Below are positions 43,312 through 55,485 of a stretch of DNA of 64,000 bases, piece by piece. Origin of the DNA: Mucor racemosus. Its lineage: Eukaryota > Mucoromycota > Mucoromycetes > Mucorales > Mucoraceae. The position numbers and the translations under genes are program-made. The stretch covers positions 1,860,001-1,924,000 of the forward strand of contig JAPEHQ010000004.1 in the NCBI GenBank assembly GCA_027405735.1, read 5' to 3'. The notes under the pieces were generated by a model. That model was not told the DNA's origin and made no database searches. It worked only from the letters and a program-made list of their open reading frames with translations. Each line of letters begins with the position of its first letter. The stretch's first letter is position 1.

Positions 43312-44511
43312 GTAAGACTAAAACTTAATGTAAATCACCTCTAGCGCAATAATTATAAAGTAAGACTATATTATCATCAAATAAACTACCACCCAATATT
43401 AACATGTATAAAGGTTTACAGTAATAAGCTTGAATCAAGCGGGTATAGCATTGTAAATTCTTGAAAAAGTCCTCCAGTATTATAAAATCTCTTATTTTTA
43501 AGACTTACAAGGCTTATAAGCGGAATATTAATTTAGAAAATTATTTTTGTCCAGATCCTCAATTTTGACATTTTTTAATTTTTTTTTTTTGGTTTTGCAA
43601 ATTTAGAGTTAATTATACTACCAATTATAAAAACAAAAAGTATACACATATACAGAATTTAGCACTCTATTTGCTCAATAAAAAATAATAAACATTTTCA
43701 TTGCAAAATATTACATGAAAATCCTTTAACCAAAAAACCGTTTTTGGGGCAAAAGTACAAAGTTTCATTACTTAACTTTTAATGTTAAGCTTTTATAAAA
43801 TGTGTATTAGTTATAGCTACAATTTTTTCTCACAATGTAGTATATTTAAACGTTGATTTTGGTATCAAAATTTGATTTTTCTGTTTTTTGATCAAAATCA
43901 TGAGTGTTGGTAAGGGTAAAATGAGTCACCGAAAATGTCCGCTACAAAATCTGAATTTTCAGACCATGTGTGGTTAAATATAAGAAAAGTTTAAAAAAAC
44001 CGCTTTTTTATTTAAAACTTAGATATATACCATAATAGTATAAGAAACGACTTAACGATTCAATCTTGCTATACTCAATTACGGCGTTGCTCTACGGGCT
44101 CGCTTTTGCAATTTTTTAATAAATCTATGATATGACAGCCGGTTTTTCTGGTAGAAAATGCATGTTTCTATGATAACAGATATTGCCTATTTTGTTTAGT
44201 TTATGGGTTGATGCGCTGTAATGCTGCTTTTACATTGGCTGAAATGTGCAATTTAGCAGGGTTTTGATTGCGCTAAATAATATAAAGCCTTGGAAACTCT
44301 TTTCTACGTGGTGTGTTGTTTCCCTCTTTTTGTTTTCATATTCCAAGGATATTGTTCACCGTTTGATAAGGCATATCAGACTAATAAGCTGGTATTCTTT
44401 TCTGTTATCTGAGTACGCATGCTAACATAAGGGACTAATGTTTTTAATATAGGTAGCAGTCGTTATATTAGAGACTGATATTTTCATTTAACTGCATTCC
44501 AAGATCAAATA
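43212..44511 (+). repeat. Left arm of a 1.3-kb inverted repeat
   Basis: Matches 52725-54027 in inverse orientation over its full length. The inner part (about 43450-44511) is almost identical, for example GATCAAAATCATGAGTGTTG and ACGGCGTTGCTCTACGGGCT, whereas the outer 200 bp, which contain the dynein-like fragment, differ at many positions. Arms are separated by 8.2 kb. Terminal repeats or a transposase were not recognised inside an arm. Confidence 0.9.
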
Positions 44512-45552
44512 TCATTAATTACTACTATATTGTTGGACGTATTTCTTGATTATCAGATCAAATCGAAGGCAATAATATTTATATTATCTACTCATCAATA
44601 AAAAGCTAAAATTGGCCACAAACCCACGAAATGTTCCAGAAAAGTGATAAAATTTCAAATGACATAGAAACACAAAAGAAAGAACAATCCAATGTCTTGC
44701 CTAATAATTACCATAGTTTTGATTGTATATTTACTGTACTTGAAAACAAATCTTTATACAGCTGACAATAATCGTAAACTAATATAGTAAGTTTAAAGAA
44801 GGTTAATTTGGTTAAATTTTATGACCTATTACAAACAAAAATCACAGTCTGTAACACTGTAACGGGAATATAAAAATATTGTCATTTTCCAGTCAAACAG
44901 ACTATATTAGTTTTGCCTCGAAACTTTGAGCAAAACTATCAGGTCAAAACTTTTAGGCCATATTTCTTCGGTCAAATCTTCGCCTAAGAACCCTTTGTCC
45001 CTTCACTTTTTCCCATACTTTGGCTACTATTTCAGTATTATCTGGCTTACAGAATTAAATCTCTTTCAATATTCATTGGTTGTTTGAATTAAATATACCA
45101 ATTTATTACATATTTTGCACCTATGACGATTTGCTTTTTTATATGGGTGAAGCTATATTATATTACATTTGATATAGATTAGAAAATACAATTATTAGTC
45201 GCCTTCCTAGTTAATAGGGGTCTGGTCATTCAGTGATTACTGATTATAATATGTGTGCTACATAAAAAAGCATTTTGTATCACAATCAAAAGATATAAAA
45301 AGATGATGAACTGAAAAGGGCAAATTTTATCATCTAAAAATAAAACTGTAAGCATTGGAAACTACAGAGGTACAGAATTTCTATAAGGGTACTGTTTCAC
45401 AAGATATGAAGTATAGCTAAAAGTACATATTTTTAAAGAATTTGTTTGAAAGCAGATCTTGTTTTATATTAAATTTAGCTAATGGATTCTGATCAGCAAC
45501 CATATAAGGTAATTTTGGTATTTTTTAAAAAGTACTTAATGGAAGTAAAATT
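44512..45552. other. Intergenic AT-rich region
   Basis: No gene supported between the inverted-repeat arm and the solo LTR. Confidence 0.4.
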
Positions 45553-45557
45553 GTTAT

Positions 45558-46219
45558 TGTGCTGAACTAGGATACTATTTCCCCACATAAGAAATTAAAT
45601 GTTATCTCACATAAAACCATGCTCTAATATTTCAATAGAGATAACATGAATTTAACAGTAAATACAGAAAGTATTAGTAATTTAACATATAAATAAAATA
45701 GACCGAATCATAAACAAAGCAAATTGATTCATAAAATAAGCTGAAGAAACACATAGATCAAAGTAAGGATTGCTCTATGCGGATCATTAACAAATATGCC
45801 AAAAACGGGCATTAAAAGACCGCCTTGATTATGTAAATCAAGAAGCTCAATATAAACTTTAAAATCACAAACAAACTAATTGATTTACCAAAAAGAATAA
45901 ACATATGGATATTGCATGAAGACAATGGAATCATGCTTCAATCATTTAATAAGTAGCATGATGATATATGTATGGAATGCAGCATTGTCTGATTCGCATG
46001 TTAAACATCACGGTTTGACAGAAGTCCTAAGTTGGTAATTCGGTTATTCCTAATTCTGATAGATCACTGACAGTTACGGTGCAACTCCCAGATATAACAA
46101 AAGCACAACTAATATAAATAGAGTAGAAATATAGACCTATTGCACACGATCCATTTTTTGAATAAAGAAGGATTTAAACTGTATCTTTTTTCAAAGCTTT
46201 TATTCTACATTTTACTGCA
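45558..46219 (+). mobile_element. Solo LTR, family B copy 2, with 5-bp target duplication
   Basis: 662 bp from TGTGCTGAACTAGG to CATTTTACTGCA, flanked by GTTAT on both sides (45553-45557 and 46220-46224). A promoter-like AACTAATATAAATAGAGTAG and AATAAAGAAGGATTTAAAC lie in the 3' part. Compared with copies at 17891 and 54687 it has an extra block (about 45925-46070) that also occurs at 40085-40225, so another repeat was inserted into an ancestor of this LTR. Confidence 0.88.
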
Positions 46220-46224
46220 GTTAT

Positions 46225-46709
46225 AAAAGCTACGAAATTTGCCTTTTGAATTTTATACTACAATTTTATTAGAGGAATTCTAGCCACACCAGCCCTACTA
46301 TACTGATATTCAAATTGCGTTTAGAATGTTACAGTGCTCTACGGCTGTTTGGTAGTTTAAATTGATTTGATACCCTCCAAACACATGCATTACTTTTTGA
46401 AGTCAAATCACTACACTTTATAAGTTTTTTTTAAAACAAAATAAATACGTTTGGAGCAATATATACCCAAAACATCAGTTTTTTTAAAGGCTTTTATTAA
46501 AGCATCAATTTCAATTTTTCAGTATTGCAAGGATGTAATGCCTCAGACTGCCCGATATTTATCGAACTAAGTGTCTGTGCTACTGTTGAAGACAGATTAA
46601 GTGTTGTACAATGTGTTACGATTGAAAATCCTTTTAAACAAAGTCATAAATTGCAATGATTGGAAAAATTTGTTAACATTAATATTAATATTTTATAAAT
46701 CTCCTCAAT
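46225..46709. other. Upstream region of the HMG-box-like gene
   Basis: 485 bp between the solo LTR and the ATG at 46710. It ends with the leader AATTTATAAATCTCCTCAAT. The TATTTTATAAAT at 46688-46699 is too close to the ATG to be a sure promoter. Confidence 0.4.
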
Positions 46710-48177
46710 ATGAACGAAACTCGCAAGTCTGAAGACCTCTTTATTCCTGAGGAAATTACTCCTGAATTAAGGAATTTATTTAAAAACGTTGAGTCTCTCA
46801 TCAATGGATTCATGGAATCTGAATCAAGCAATTACGAAGAAGATGAAATCCGAAGATTTGTCGCTGGCCATGTCTGCTTCGAAATGTTGCAAGACGTCAG
46901 GGGCAGCTTTGCTCCTTTCAGCAAGGTTAAGAAAATATATCCTTGGAATATTTATGTCCGGAATCAACTGAAGAAAGAAGCAGAGAAAAGCAGATCGAAG
47001 AGATTCTCTGATAACGATGTTATGGGGGAAATCTCTGAAGATTTTGCTGCTTTGAAGGAGAATAATCCTGAAGCAATCGAGGAGTTGGCTCACATCGCCA
47101 AAGCTGAAATGGAAAGATCAGCTACAGTGGATTTACAGTTTAGACATGAACTGTTTAAAAAAGACTGGAAGAAGATGAAGAAAAACATGAATTACTTTCA
47201 GCAAAACTACCGCACTCACATCATCATGATTCGCGCTACTGATACGAATCATGTTGTATTGTATCCCTTTTTAGGTGCTACAAATTCCAGTAAGTTACTC
47301 ACAAAATTAGATTGAAAATTCTTGCCTAACTAATCTATATATTGAAGACGTTGCTCAGCTTGCTTATGCAGATATTGCAACAGAATTACCAACAATGAGG
47401 CTTACAAACTTTCTTGAGAAACAGGTTGCGTATCAAGATGTATTTGATGGTATGTATTTGATATTTACTGTATATGTACAGAATAAATAAAATCTAATAC
47501 ATCTTATAAAGCTTTGTAAAGAAAGAAAAAAGCTAAGGCTGCTCCTGTTCTTCCTCCTTCTCCCCAACCAATCTCTCCCAATTCGCCTTCTCTTGCATCT
47601 CAAAATCATAATACTGATTCGGATGGAGATGTAAACTCGAATGAAGGTGATGAGGAAGAAGCCGAAAATTCCTCCTCCACAAGGCGTTATGCATTGCGCT
47701 CGATGACTAGTGCTCCTTCGCCCATTTCTTCATCTTCACCTCTTCCTTCCTCTTCTACTACCATTACGCCCACATTTACTCTCTCTTCTGATAGCAATAT
47801 GATTTTGCGTATTACTGGTGCAGACAGTGAAAATACGCCCCCTAATAAGAAAAGACGTACAGAGCAAAAAGAATCACCTCTTTTATTATTGAGAAAGAAA
47901 GCCAAAGAATGTTACGGTAATTTTCAACCATTATGCAACTACATTGTTTGACTTACCTTATTCTATTAGTAACTGCGACAGGCGAGATTGGAAGATGATA
48001 TTTTTGTCTCCGGAGGCCTGTACTGTAGAAATGATCGGCTGGCCATCAGAAATTACCCAGCCTGTTAAAGATGGAAAGGTAAACCTGAAGTATCTTGGAA
48101 GTAATGGTGCTCATACCATCAAAGATGGCTTTGATAATGGCAAAATCTACTTTAAAAAGAAAGTGGAAGACAAATAA
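46710..48177 (+). CDS. HMG-box-like lineage-specific protein, model incomplete
   Basis: Exon 1 (46710-47289) begins MNETRKSEDLFIPEEITPEL. Its middle, YPWNIYVRNQLKKEAEKSRS...DVMGEISEDFAALKENNPEA, EELAHIAKAE, has the three-helix spacing of an HMG box, so DNA binding is inferred. Exon 2 starts 47348 (NVAQLAYADIATELP...) and best ends at 47439; exon 3 starts about 47526 (KKAKAAPVLPPSP), is Ser/Pro-rich and carries a nuclear signal NKKRRTEQKE. The last part (47965-48177: NCDRRDWKMIFLSPEACTVE, MIGWPSEITQPVKDGK, stop) is in another frame, and the obvious splice (GTAATT...TATTAG) gives the wrong phase and an early stop (VTATGEIGR). Either a frameshift or a non-standard junction lies near 47920-47965. 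The family is unknown. It sits between solo LTRs. Confidence 0.55.
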
Positions 48178-49037
48178 ACTTATGCTTTTATATATACCTA
48201 GTATACAAAATATAAATCAAAACATAAAAAAATAAAATATGAAATTATATGAATACGATACAGACGAGCGATTATGAAGGGAAATGCTGTTTATTGTTGA
48301 TTAAATACAAAGCAATGTTACCACATATGCTATAGGACCAAAGCTAGAACAGTATATTGGTCAACTGTTATTGAGATTATGTAGCGAAATGAAAATGGTA
48401 TTGTATATTGAAAAATTAAAATAACATTATGAGGAACTAAACGTTACAATCAAAACAACCGATGCATTTCTTTTTCATTGGCCTGGATAAATTTGAGAGC
48501 TATTGGATTAGAAAATGTTACATTGTATCACAATACCCGCATCATTTGGAATATTTCAACACCGTTTGTTATTAGGTCCATTATATTGTTTTTAAATTAA
48601 ACTTTCTTTCTTGATATGTAGCATTGCAAAATAGCCAAAACTTCTAGTTTTTCTCAAAAAAAAAAAGCACAAGTATAGTTTAAATGCTATGTTTTACCAT
48701 TTAATAAAAAAACAAGATATTTGCACGCTTCAAAAGCATGAGTAATTGTTAAGATACTTAAAAGTTGATTGTTACACTACATTATCTTTCTCTCCCTATA
48801 AATTCTGAAATTTTCTAGGCAAAAGATTTATTTCGTTTTCTCTTTCCTGAATTTTGTTTTCAGAATATAGTATACAGTAAGTGCATTTATAAAAAGAAAT
48901 CAATTACTTTCGGTGACACCATATTAATTATAAGTGCGCTCTATTAGATCTAGCTTTTGCTCTAATGTTGATATCCTATATATTTTTGGTCCACTAGTCG
49001 CCACGTTCAATCGTCCGGAGGATTCCAGAGATGGGTC
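48178..49037. other. Intergenic AT-rich region
   Basis: No gene supported; it starts with the poly-A-signal-like tail (ATAAAATATG) of the preceding gene. Confidence 0.4.
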
Positions 49038-49042
49038 ATGAC

Positions 49043-49389
49043 TGTTACGCCAGGAGATTATATCAATCTCAAAGCTAAAATATGTACTAAATCATTTAAT
49101 AAAAATAAAGGAAAACTGTTATAAATGAAAGAGCACACTAAAGCTAAAGAACTTTATTATAAAATCGAACCATCTTCTTTTATATTCACGTTCTCTAATT
49201 ATATGACCTGTTTAAATGAGTCTATTTATATATATACATATATCCAATCAAGTCTAGGTGACACACACTAGTTCCATATTCCTGCATACAGGGAGCTTCA
49301 TAACATAATACACAGCAATGTAGAACTTAACATATCAAACTGTGTCGTAATCTTAACCAAGGAATGCACCCAGATCTGTGGATACAACA
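49043..49389 (+). mobile_element. Solo LTR, family A copy 2, with 5-bp target duplication
   Basis: 347 bp from TGTTACGCCAGGAG to GGATACAACA, flanked by ATGAC on both sides (49038-49042 and 49390-49394). By eye it differs from the copy at 39495 at only about ten positions. The different target duplications show two separate insertions of the same young family, each followed by LTR-LTR recombination. Confidence 0.93.
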
Positions 49390-49394
49390 ATGAC

Positions 49395-52300
49395 AATTTT
49401 TTTTGTCTTCGGCATAGCACTTATTACATAGGGATCGAATGGCCATGTCTAATTTTGATTGGTATCGCTTTCGATATGTACTGAAAGATGGGTCATGTCA
49501 AAATTTTTGACTGGTGTTGCTTTCGAGATACACCAATAAAAACCCATTAATTCATAAACTACTTGTATACTTGATGAAATTATTTGTTATGGCCTATGGC
49601 CTGACTAATACCCAGCCCCTATGTTTATATGAAAATGACCCATCATGTTTATCTAATTTTGCTTTCTGTGATGAACATTGTAACTTGTTCAATATCATCA
49701 TCTAGATTTATGATAGTTCTTTAAATAAAACAATAAAAGTCTCCCTTTTGATCTTTTTCAATAATATATAACACAAAAATGTCTTTGAATCTCAAATAAA
49801 TTCAACGTGTGAATAAAAAACAAATATTTTCCTGTAACAATTACTAACATCGGTTTCCATGTTCCAGTGTATCCTTCTTAATAGGCCAGTTATTATAAGA
49901 TCATTGCATTACCTTTATGTGTGGTGAGTGAGGAGATATTGTTGATTTTTTCAACTTTTTTCGTCAACGCTGTAATTGTTTTTATATGCGAAGTTGCTCC
50001 AGACAGTATAGGGCATCTTTGTTGTGCTATAGCTTGACCTCAATGTACTTTAATTCCTACCCTTGTTAGGTAACATCAAGGATATGTTGCCTATACACTT
50101 AGAATTTAAGCTGTCGGCGGGAGTTGAATTGTGAAAACAAAATGAATGAAGAAATAAAAAAAATTTCAACTTTCGATGTCTATTTTTCTTTGGATGCATT
50201 TTTCAAGGCATATATCAGAAATAGTAACAATAATGTTAATAAGTAAATATATACCATCAAACTGGGTCTATATCATGAAACAACTTTAATCTAAATTACT
50301 TCAATTAGTGGCTAGTTATTACGGAAAAATTGGAATTCATATTTTCTTCAAAAGCTAAATTTTCTAATATAAAAAAATGTAAAATAGTGCTTTGGTATTG
50401 TGCGCCAAGCCCCTAGAATTATTTTACTCTAATATGTGTCTTAGTAAAAACTCCCAATTTCGGGGTCAAAAAGTCAATTATTTGATTTTCGTAAATTTTC
50501 ATGAGGTACCACTCATGGAAAATGTTGGAATTTCAAAGGATTTTTTATATCTCCAAAAACTGTCGAAAAGTGTTCTATTATATCGCTAATGATGATAAAT
50601 TAATGTTTTGTAAAGTTTCCGAGCTTCAATGTGCCTGACTGACACCTAAATAAGAGTTGAAATAGCCAAAATTGATGATAAATGAAGACATCTGGAATTT
50701 TTATTCGAACTGAGGTCATACAACACTGAATTTGGTGACTTGTATGAATGCACCTGGATATAAAGCACGACTGTATATTTTTTTTTCACTAGACAGTAAC
50801 TTTGAGCTGTTTTAATGTCACTAATACAGTGGCCGCCAATTTGTAATGACAAGAATAATATCTCTAAGCATATCACCAGCCTTTGTTATTAATTTAAAAT
50901 TACATATTACTACAGTGTCTTTTTATCAGGAAAACGATATTTGATTTCTATATGTAGACAATACCACTGTTTAAGCTTTAGTAATGAGACAAATGCGCAT
51001 ATCATAGATACATAATTAATAGCATATAACTCTATATGATGTATATCAACGTTTAGTTTAGTTTTATGAGAGCCAATAAAGAGAACAGCAAGGTGTGATG
51101 GAAGCATACATCCACTATTTGACAATAATTACACCTTTCCATATTTTGTTTAGAGTATACCATATAATATTCCAAATAAACCAAATTTTAATATATTCAC
51201 TGGAAATATACAACACTTTAATTACTATAAACTGCTATTGAAATACTTGACAGTGTATTTTTTGCTATGATATATGTTCTTTCCAAAAGCGTAGTTTATT
51301 ATCTATATTTTATTTTCAATAATAACTTTATGATCTATCATTATTATCATCTAATGCTTAGGATTTTAAATATTAAACGTCTCATTGTTTCATCTTTTAC
51401 TACGGTAATCTTATGCAGATCTTTTTTTGACCAATAGTATGAAGTTATTTAAATTCAGTAATCAAAATATTTGGAACAAACTGATTTCCCAAATCTCTTT
51501 GATGAATGATATAGTATATTTTATGCAACAAAAAGGCATTACTTTTCTACATATTGACCTACGTTGAAAGTTTATATATGTCAATTTTTGACAACTATAT
51601 GATAAATTTAAGTTTATATAAGGGCACACACACAAGTATAATACTGGGAAACAAGGTCTTCTTAATATATATATATATACAATACACAAATCAAGGAATC
51701 TAGATAAAGTACAAAATGACAATAATCTTGCATATAGCATTCTTATTTGAACAAAATTTGATCTAGCAAAACTTCAATATTGACGCACGAAGAATTAAAT
51801 TGATTAATTTTGACAACTTTCATGTATGTAAATCACCATAGAAGCTTTTATAATCAAAACAGTGGATTTAAACCGATTGAAATACATGAAACAAAAGAAA
51901 AAATATTTATCTCGTGCTGCTTTGATTAGAAAATATTTTAAACCATGTTAGGAAATTTGATTTGCTTCATATTTCATATTTATGATCCAAGAGAATTATT
52001 ACTATTTATAAATCCTAATATCATAGATTTTGTTACAAATGTATATTTTTTTAGATAAAGCATAACCTAAATTACATAAAAAAAAAGGAGAGACTTATTT
52101 GTACATAATTTTTATATTTAAACAAGCTTGCATTGCAAATATAAGAACATATTCCATTTATACAGCTTTTAGTATTGTTTAGATGTTATAATATTTTGAT
52201 ATTTACTTCTTACATAAAGGAATAAAAATAAAAATCGAGTAATAAAATTAAAAGAGGTTTATCACCCATTAATAGCATGATAAACAGATATACAGTATAG

Positions 52301-52724
52301 TTCAATTGTTGCTGTATTGAATGCATAATGGTATTTTACGCCTTTTATTCTTTTGTATGATACGAATCAAAACAAAAAAAGCTTCATGAAATGTGTATTT
52401 TCTATAGTAGAACAATAAAAAAACTATTGTAGAAGCATTGTATAATTCTAATCCTAATGCAAAAGGTTTACATGAATTGGTCAAACGTAGAATGAATGAA
52501 AATTCCTGAAGAATCTACTCAAATTATGCCTACTAAAGACTCAGCAATTAGTTATATTATCTCTCAAAATAACACAAAACAACCTGTTTGAATATATTTA
52601 ATTTAAAGCTCATAACTAATCGATCGTAATCTAGTCGAATAAATTACCATTGTGTATATGAAATTGGTTTATTTGAAGAGAAGATATGTACATTCATTGT
52701 AAAAGTATTAAATAATGGTACTGT
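49395..52724. other. 3.3-kb AT-rich intergenic region
   Basis: No gene supported. Many short frames (49514-49705, 50392-50589, 51462-51740 and others) lack codon bias, motifs and good start contexts. No repeats shared with the rest of the window were noticed here apart from general AT richness. Confidence 0.4.
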
Positions 52725-54027
52725 ATTTGATCTTGGAATGCAGTTAAATGAAAATATCAGTCTCTAATATAACGACTGCTACCTATATTAAAAACATTAG
52801 TCCCTTATGTTAGCATGCGTACTCAGATAACAGAAAAGAATACCAGCTTATTAGTCTGATATGCCTTATCAAACGGTGAACAATATCCTTGGAATATGAA
52901 AACAAAAAGAGGGAAACAACACACCACGTAGAAAAGAGTTTCCAAGGCTTTATATTATTTAGCGCAATCAAAACCCTGCTAAATTGCACATTTCAGCCAA
53001 TGTAAAAGCAGCATTACAGCGCATCAACCCATAAACTAAACAAAATAGGCAATATCTGTTATCATAGAAACATGCATTTTCTACCAGAAAAACCGGCTGT
53101 CATATCATAGATTTATTAAAAAATTGCAAAAGCGAGCCCGTAGAGCAACGCCGTAATTGAGTATAGCAAGATTGAATCGTTAAGTCGTTTCTTATACTAT
53201 TATGGTATATATCTAAGTTTTAAATAAAAAAGCGGTTTTTTTAAACTTTTCTTATATTTAACCACACATGGTCTGAAAATTCAGATTTTGTAGCGGACAT
53301 TTTCGGTGACTCATTTTACCCTTACCAACACTCATGATTTTGATCAAAAAACAGAAAAATCAAATTTTGATACCAAAATCAACGTTTAAATATACTACAT
53401 TGTGAGAAAAAATTGTAGCTATAACTAATACACATTTTATAAAAGCTTAACATTAAAAGTTAAGTAATGAAACTTTGTACTTTTGCCCCAAAAACGGTTT
53501 TTTGGTTAAAGGATTTTCATGTAATATTTTGCAATGAAAATGTTTATTATTTTTTATTGAGCAAATAGAGCGCTAAATTTTGTATATGTGTATACTTTTT
53601 GTTTTTATAATTGGTAGTATAATTAACTCTAAATTTGCAAAACCAAAAAAAAAAATTAAAAAATGTCAAAATTGAGGATCTGGACAAAAATAATTTTCTA
53701 AATTAATATTCCGCTTATAAGCCTTGTAAGTCTTAAAAATAAGAGATTTTATAATACTGGAGGACTTTTTCAAGAATTTATAATGATATACCCACTTAAT
53801 TCAAGCTTATTACTGTAAACCTTTATACATGTTAATATTGGGTGGTAATTTATTTGATGATAATATAGTCTTACTCTATAATTACTGCATTAGAGGTGAT
53901 TTATACTAATTTTTTTTTACTTTTACCTCTCCAATATTATAAACATAAACATGGCCATCACTGGAATCTATTGCCACCTTTTTGCCATCTGTGTCCCAAT
54001 CCGATTTATTCAATTCTTTACCAGAAC
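52725..54027 (-). repeat. Right arm of the 1.3-kb inverted repeat
   Basis: Inverse copy of 43212-44511. Identity is near-complete from 52725 to about 53780 and then drops across the last 250 bp, which contain the dynein-like exon. A 70-bp palindromic repeat abuts its outer end at 54028. Long inverted repeats like this can form hairpin RNA if transcribed through or promote inversion of the 8.2 kb between them. Confidence 0.9.
53927..54027 (-). pseudogene. Dynein intermediate chain-like exon fragment (right arm)
   Basis: On the minus strand: GKELNKSDWDTDGKKVAI, then DSSDGHVYVYNIGE followed by GTAAAAG. The frame is open here, unlike the left arm, and the sequence differs from it at roughly one base in five or six. 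It is the terminal WD40-repeat segment of a dynein intermediate chain as far as motif memory goes. No further exons lie upstream, where a small repeat begins. Confidence 0.55.
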
Positions 54028-54098
54028 TAGGGATGCTGTTGAGCCCAGCTTATACTAGTAAATTTAGCTGGTAAAACCTGGTTCGAGACCAATGTTAA
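54028..54098 (+). repeat. 70-bp imperfect-palindrome repeat, copy 4
   Basis: GGGATGCTGTTGAGCCCAGC... CTTATACTAGTAAATTTAGC ...CGAGACCAATGTTAACC, same orientation as 14375. It directly abuts the end of the right inverted-repeat arm. Confidence 0.75.
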
Positions 54099-54686
54099 CC
54101 AGAACCAACTCAAGTACTTACAAATCGTTCCTCGGTATTTGCATTCAAATTCCATAAATTAAATTATTAACTGGTTCCATTTACAGTAGTATCAAACGTA
54201 TCATCAGGACGCCTTATGATAAATGTCAATCTAAACTTAGAAATATCCCATTGTCATTGTTATAAGCTATAAAAAGCTTGATTTTTAATAATACAGCAAT
54301 TAAATAAAAACCAAGATGCTACTAATAGCATATGATGATTATTTAAAATCTAAGTAAATTTGATGAAGTATGCTTTTTTTAAACCATTTTAAAAATCCTG
54401 AGCCAAACACAACATCTTGGTCCTGTAATTTCTATCCATCAAAATGCTGCAATTTCCACTACACAATGAATACACCACCTTTTGTCAATCTTGATCTCGA
54501 TGTATATTGGGTATCAGTTTTTTACCAGCTATATTTTCTCTGATTCATTAATATTTAGCCATATTGAACGATGATTTGTACCACTTTGGGCGAAAAAGTT
54601 CGAAAACCAACTAAAAATCATCTGAGACTGTCTGAAACCTACTTGGCAACCAAAATCCTATCTTGACAAATTTCGATCATAGTAAC

Positions 54687-55085
54687 TGTGCTGAACTAGG
54701 TAGTATTTTCTCACATAATACATTGAAGGCCATCTCATTTGAAACTATGCCAGGCAATTCAAACAAGAGAATACGAATATAAATCATAAATAACCAAATA
54801 TATTCTAATGTGTTAAATATATGCATAATGTGTTGTATCATAAATAAAAACCTAAAATGCATGCGAATCCAATAAAACAAGGGTATGATTGACAACTGAA
54901 AGTATCAAAATCAATTGAAGAGTCGTTCTTAATTAAGTAAATCAAGAAACCAACAACCCAACATATATGCTCAAAATTATGGAATAACTGACAGTTGACA
55001 GAACAACTGTCAGATAATACCAATAACCAAATACTACAAATAGAAAAGTAGAAATAGCATTTTATTTTATATGTTATAAAGCTTA
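54687..55085 (+). repeat. Solo LTR-like repeat, family B copy 3 (diverged or truncated)
   Basis: Starts TGTGCTGAACTAGGTAGT like the intact LTR at 45558, shares CCATCTCATTTGAAACTATG and the CAACAACCCAACATATATGC block with copy 1, and fades after AATAGCATTTTATTTTATATG. It contains the small hairpin CTGACAGTTGACAGAACAACTGTCAG. No target duplication found. Confidence 0.55.
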
Positions 55086-55485
55086 TCAATTAACCAAACA
55101 CACTTTATAAATGATTTTTTTCACATTTATTTATATTTTTAGCATATTTACACGGTGAATTCAAAGATTTTTACACAATATTTAACGCCTAATTCAATAT
55201 ATTTTTGAGCAATAATATGTTTAGAATTATGTATACATTTTTTGTTCACGCATTTGTATGTATTTTTTTTGTAAAGATTTTATCAAAAATATTGCATTTT
55301 CAAATCCTCAATTCCAGGTATATATGGATATAGTGCCCTTTTTTTCACATTTTTAATATAATCTTTCATGATATGTATCGTAACAAGTATACACCATGTA
55401 TATTTAAAAGTATATTCATATTAATGGTAAAATTAACTTGAAGACGTATGTTCTAAGCCATGAGTAAGTAGCACTAAATTAATAA
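55086..55485. other. 3' flank of RING gene
   Basis: AT-rich, no gene supported. Confidence 0.4.

Noticed and set aside
47694..47905. Minus-strand frame with acidic EEEGRGEDEEMGEG tail
   Set aside because: Antisense shadow of the Ser/Pro-rich exon of the plus-strand gene.
43212..54027. The inverted arms as an assembly duplication error
   Set aside because: The arms differ clearly at their outer ends and have different flanks, so they are real separate copies, although long reads would settle it.
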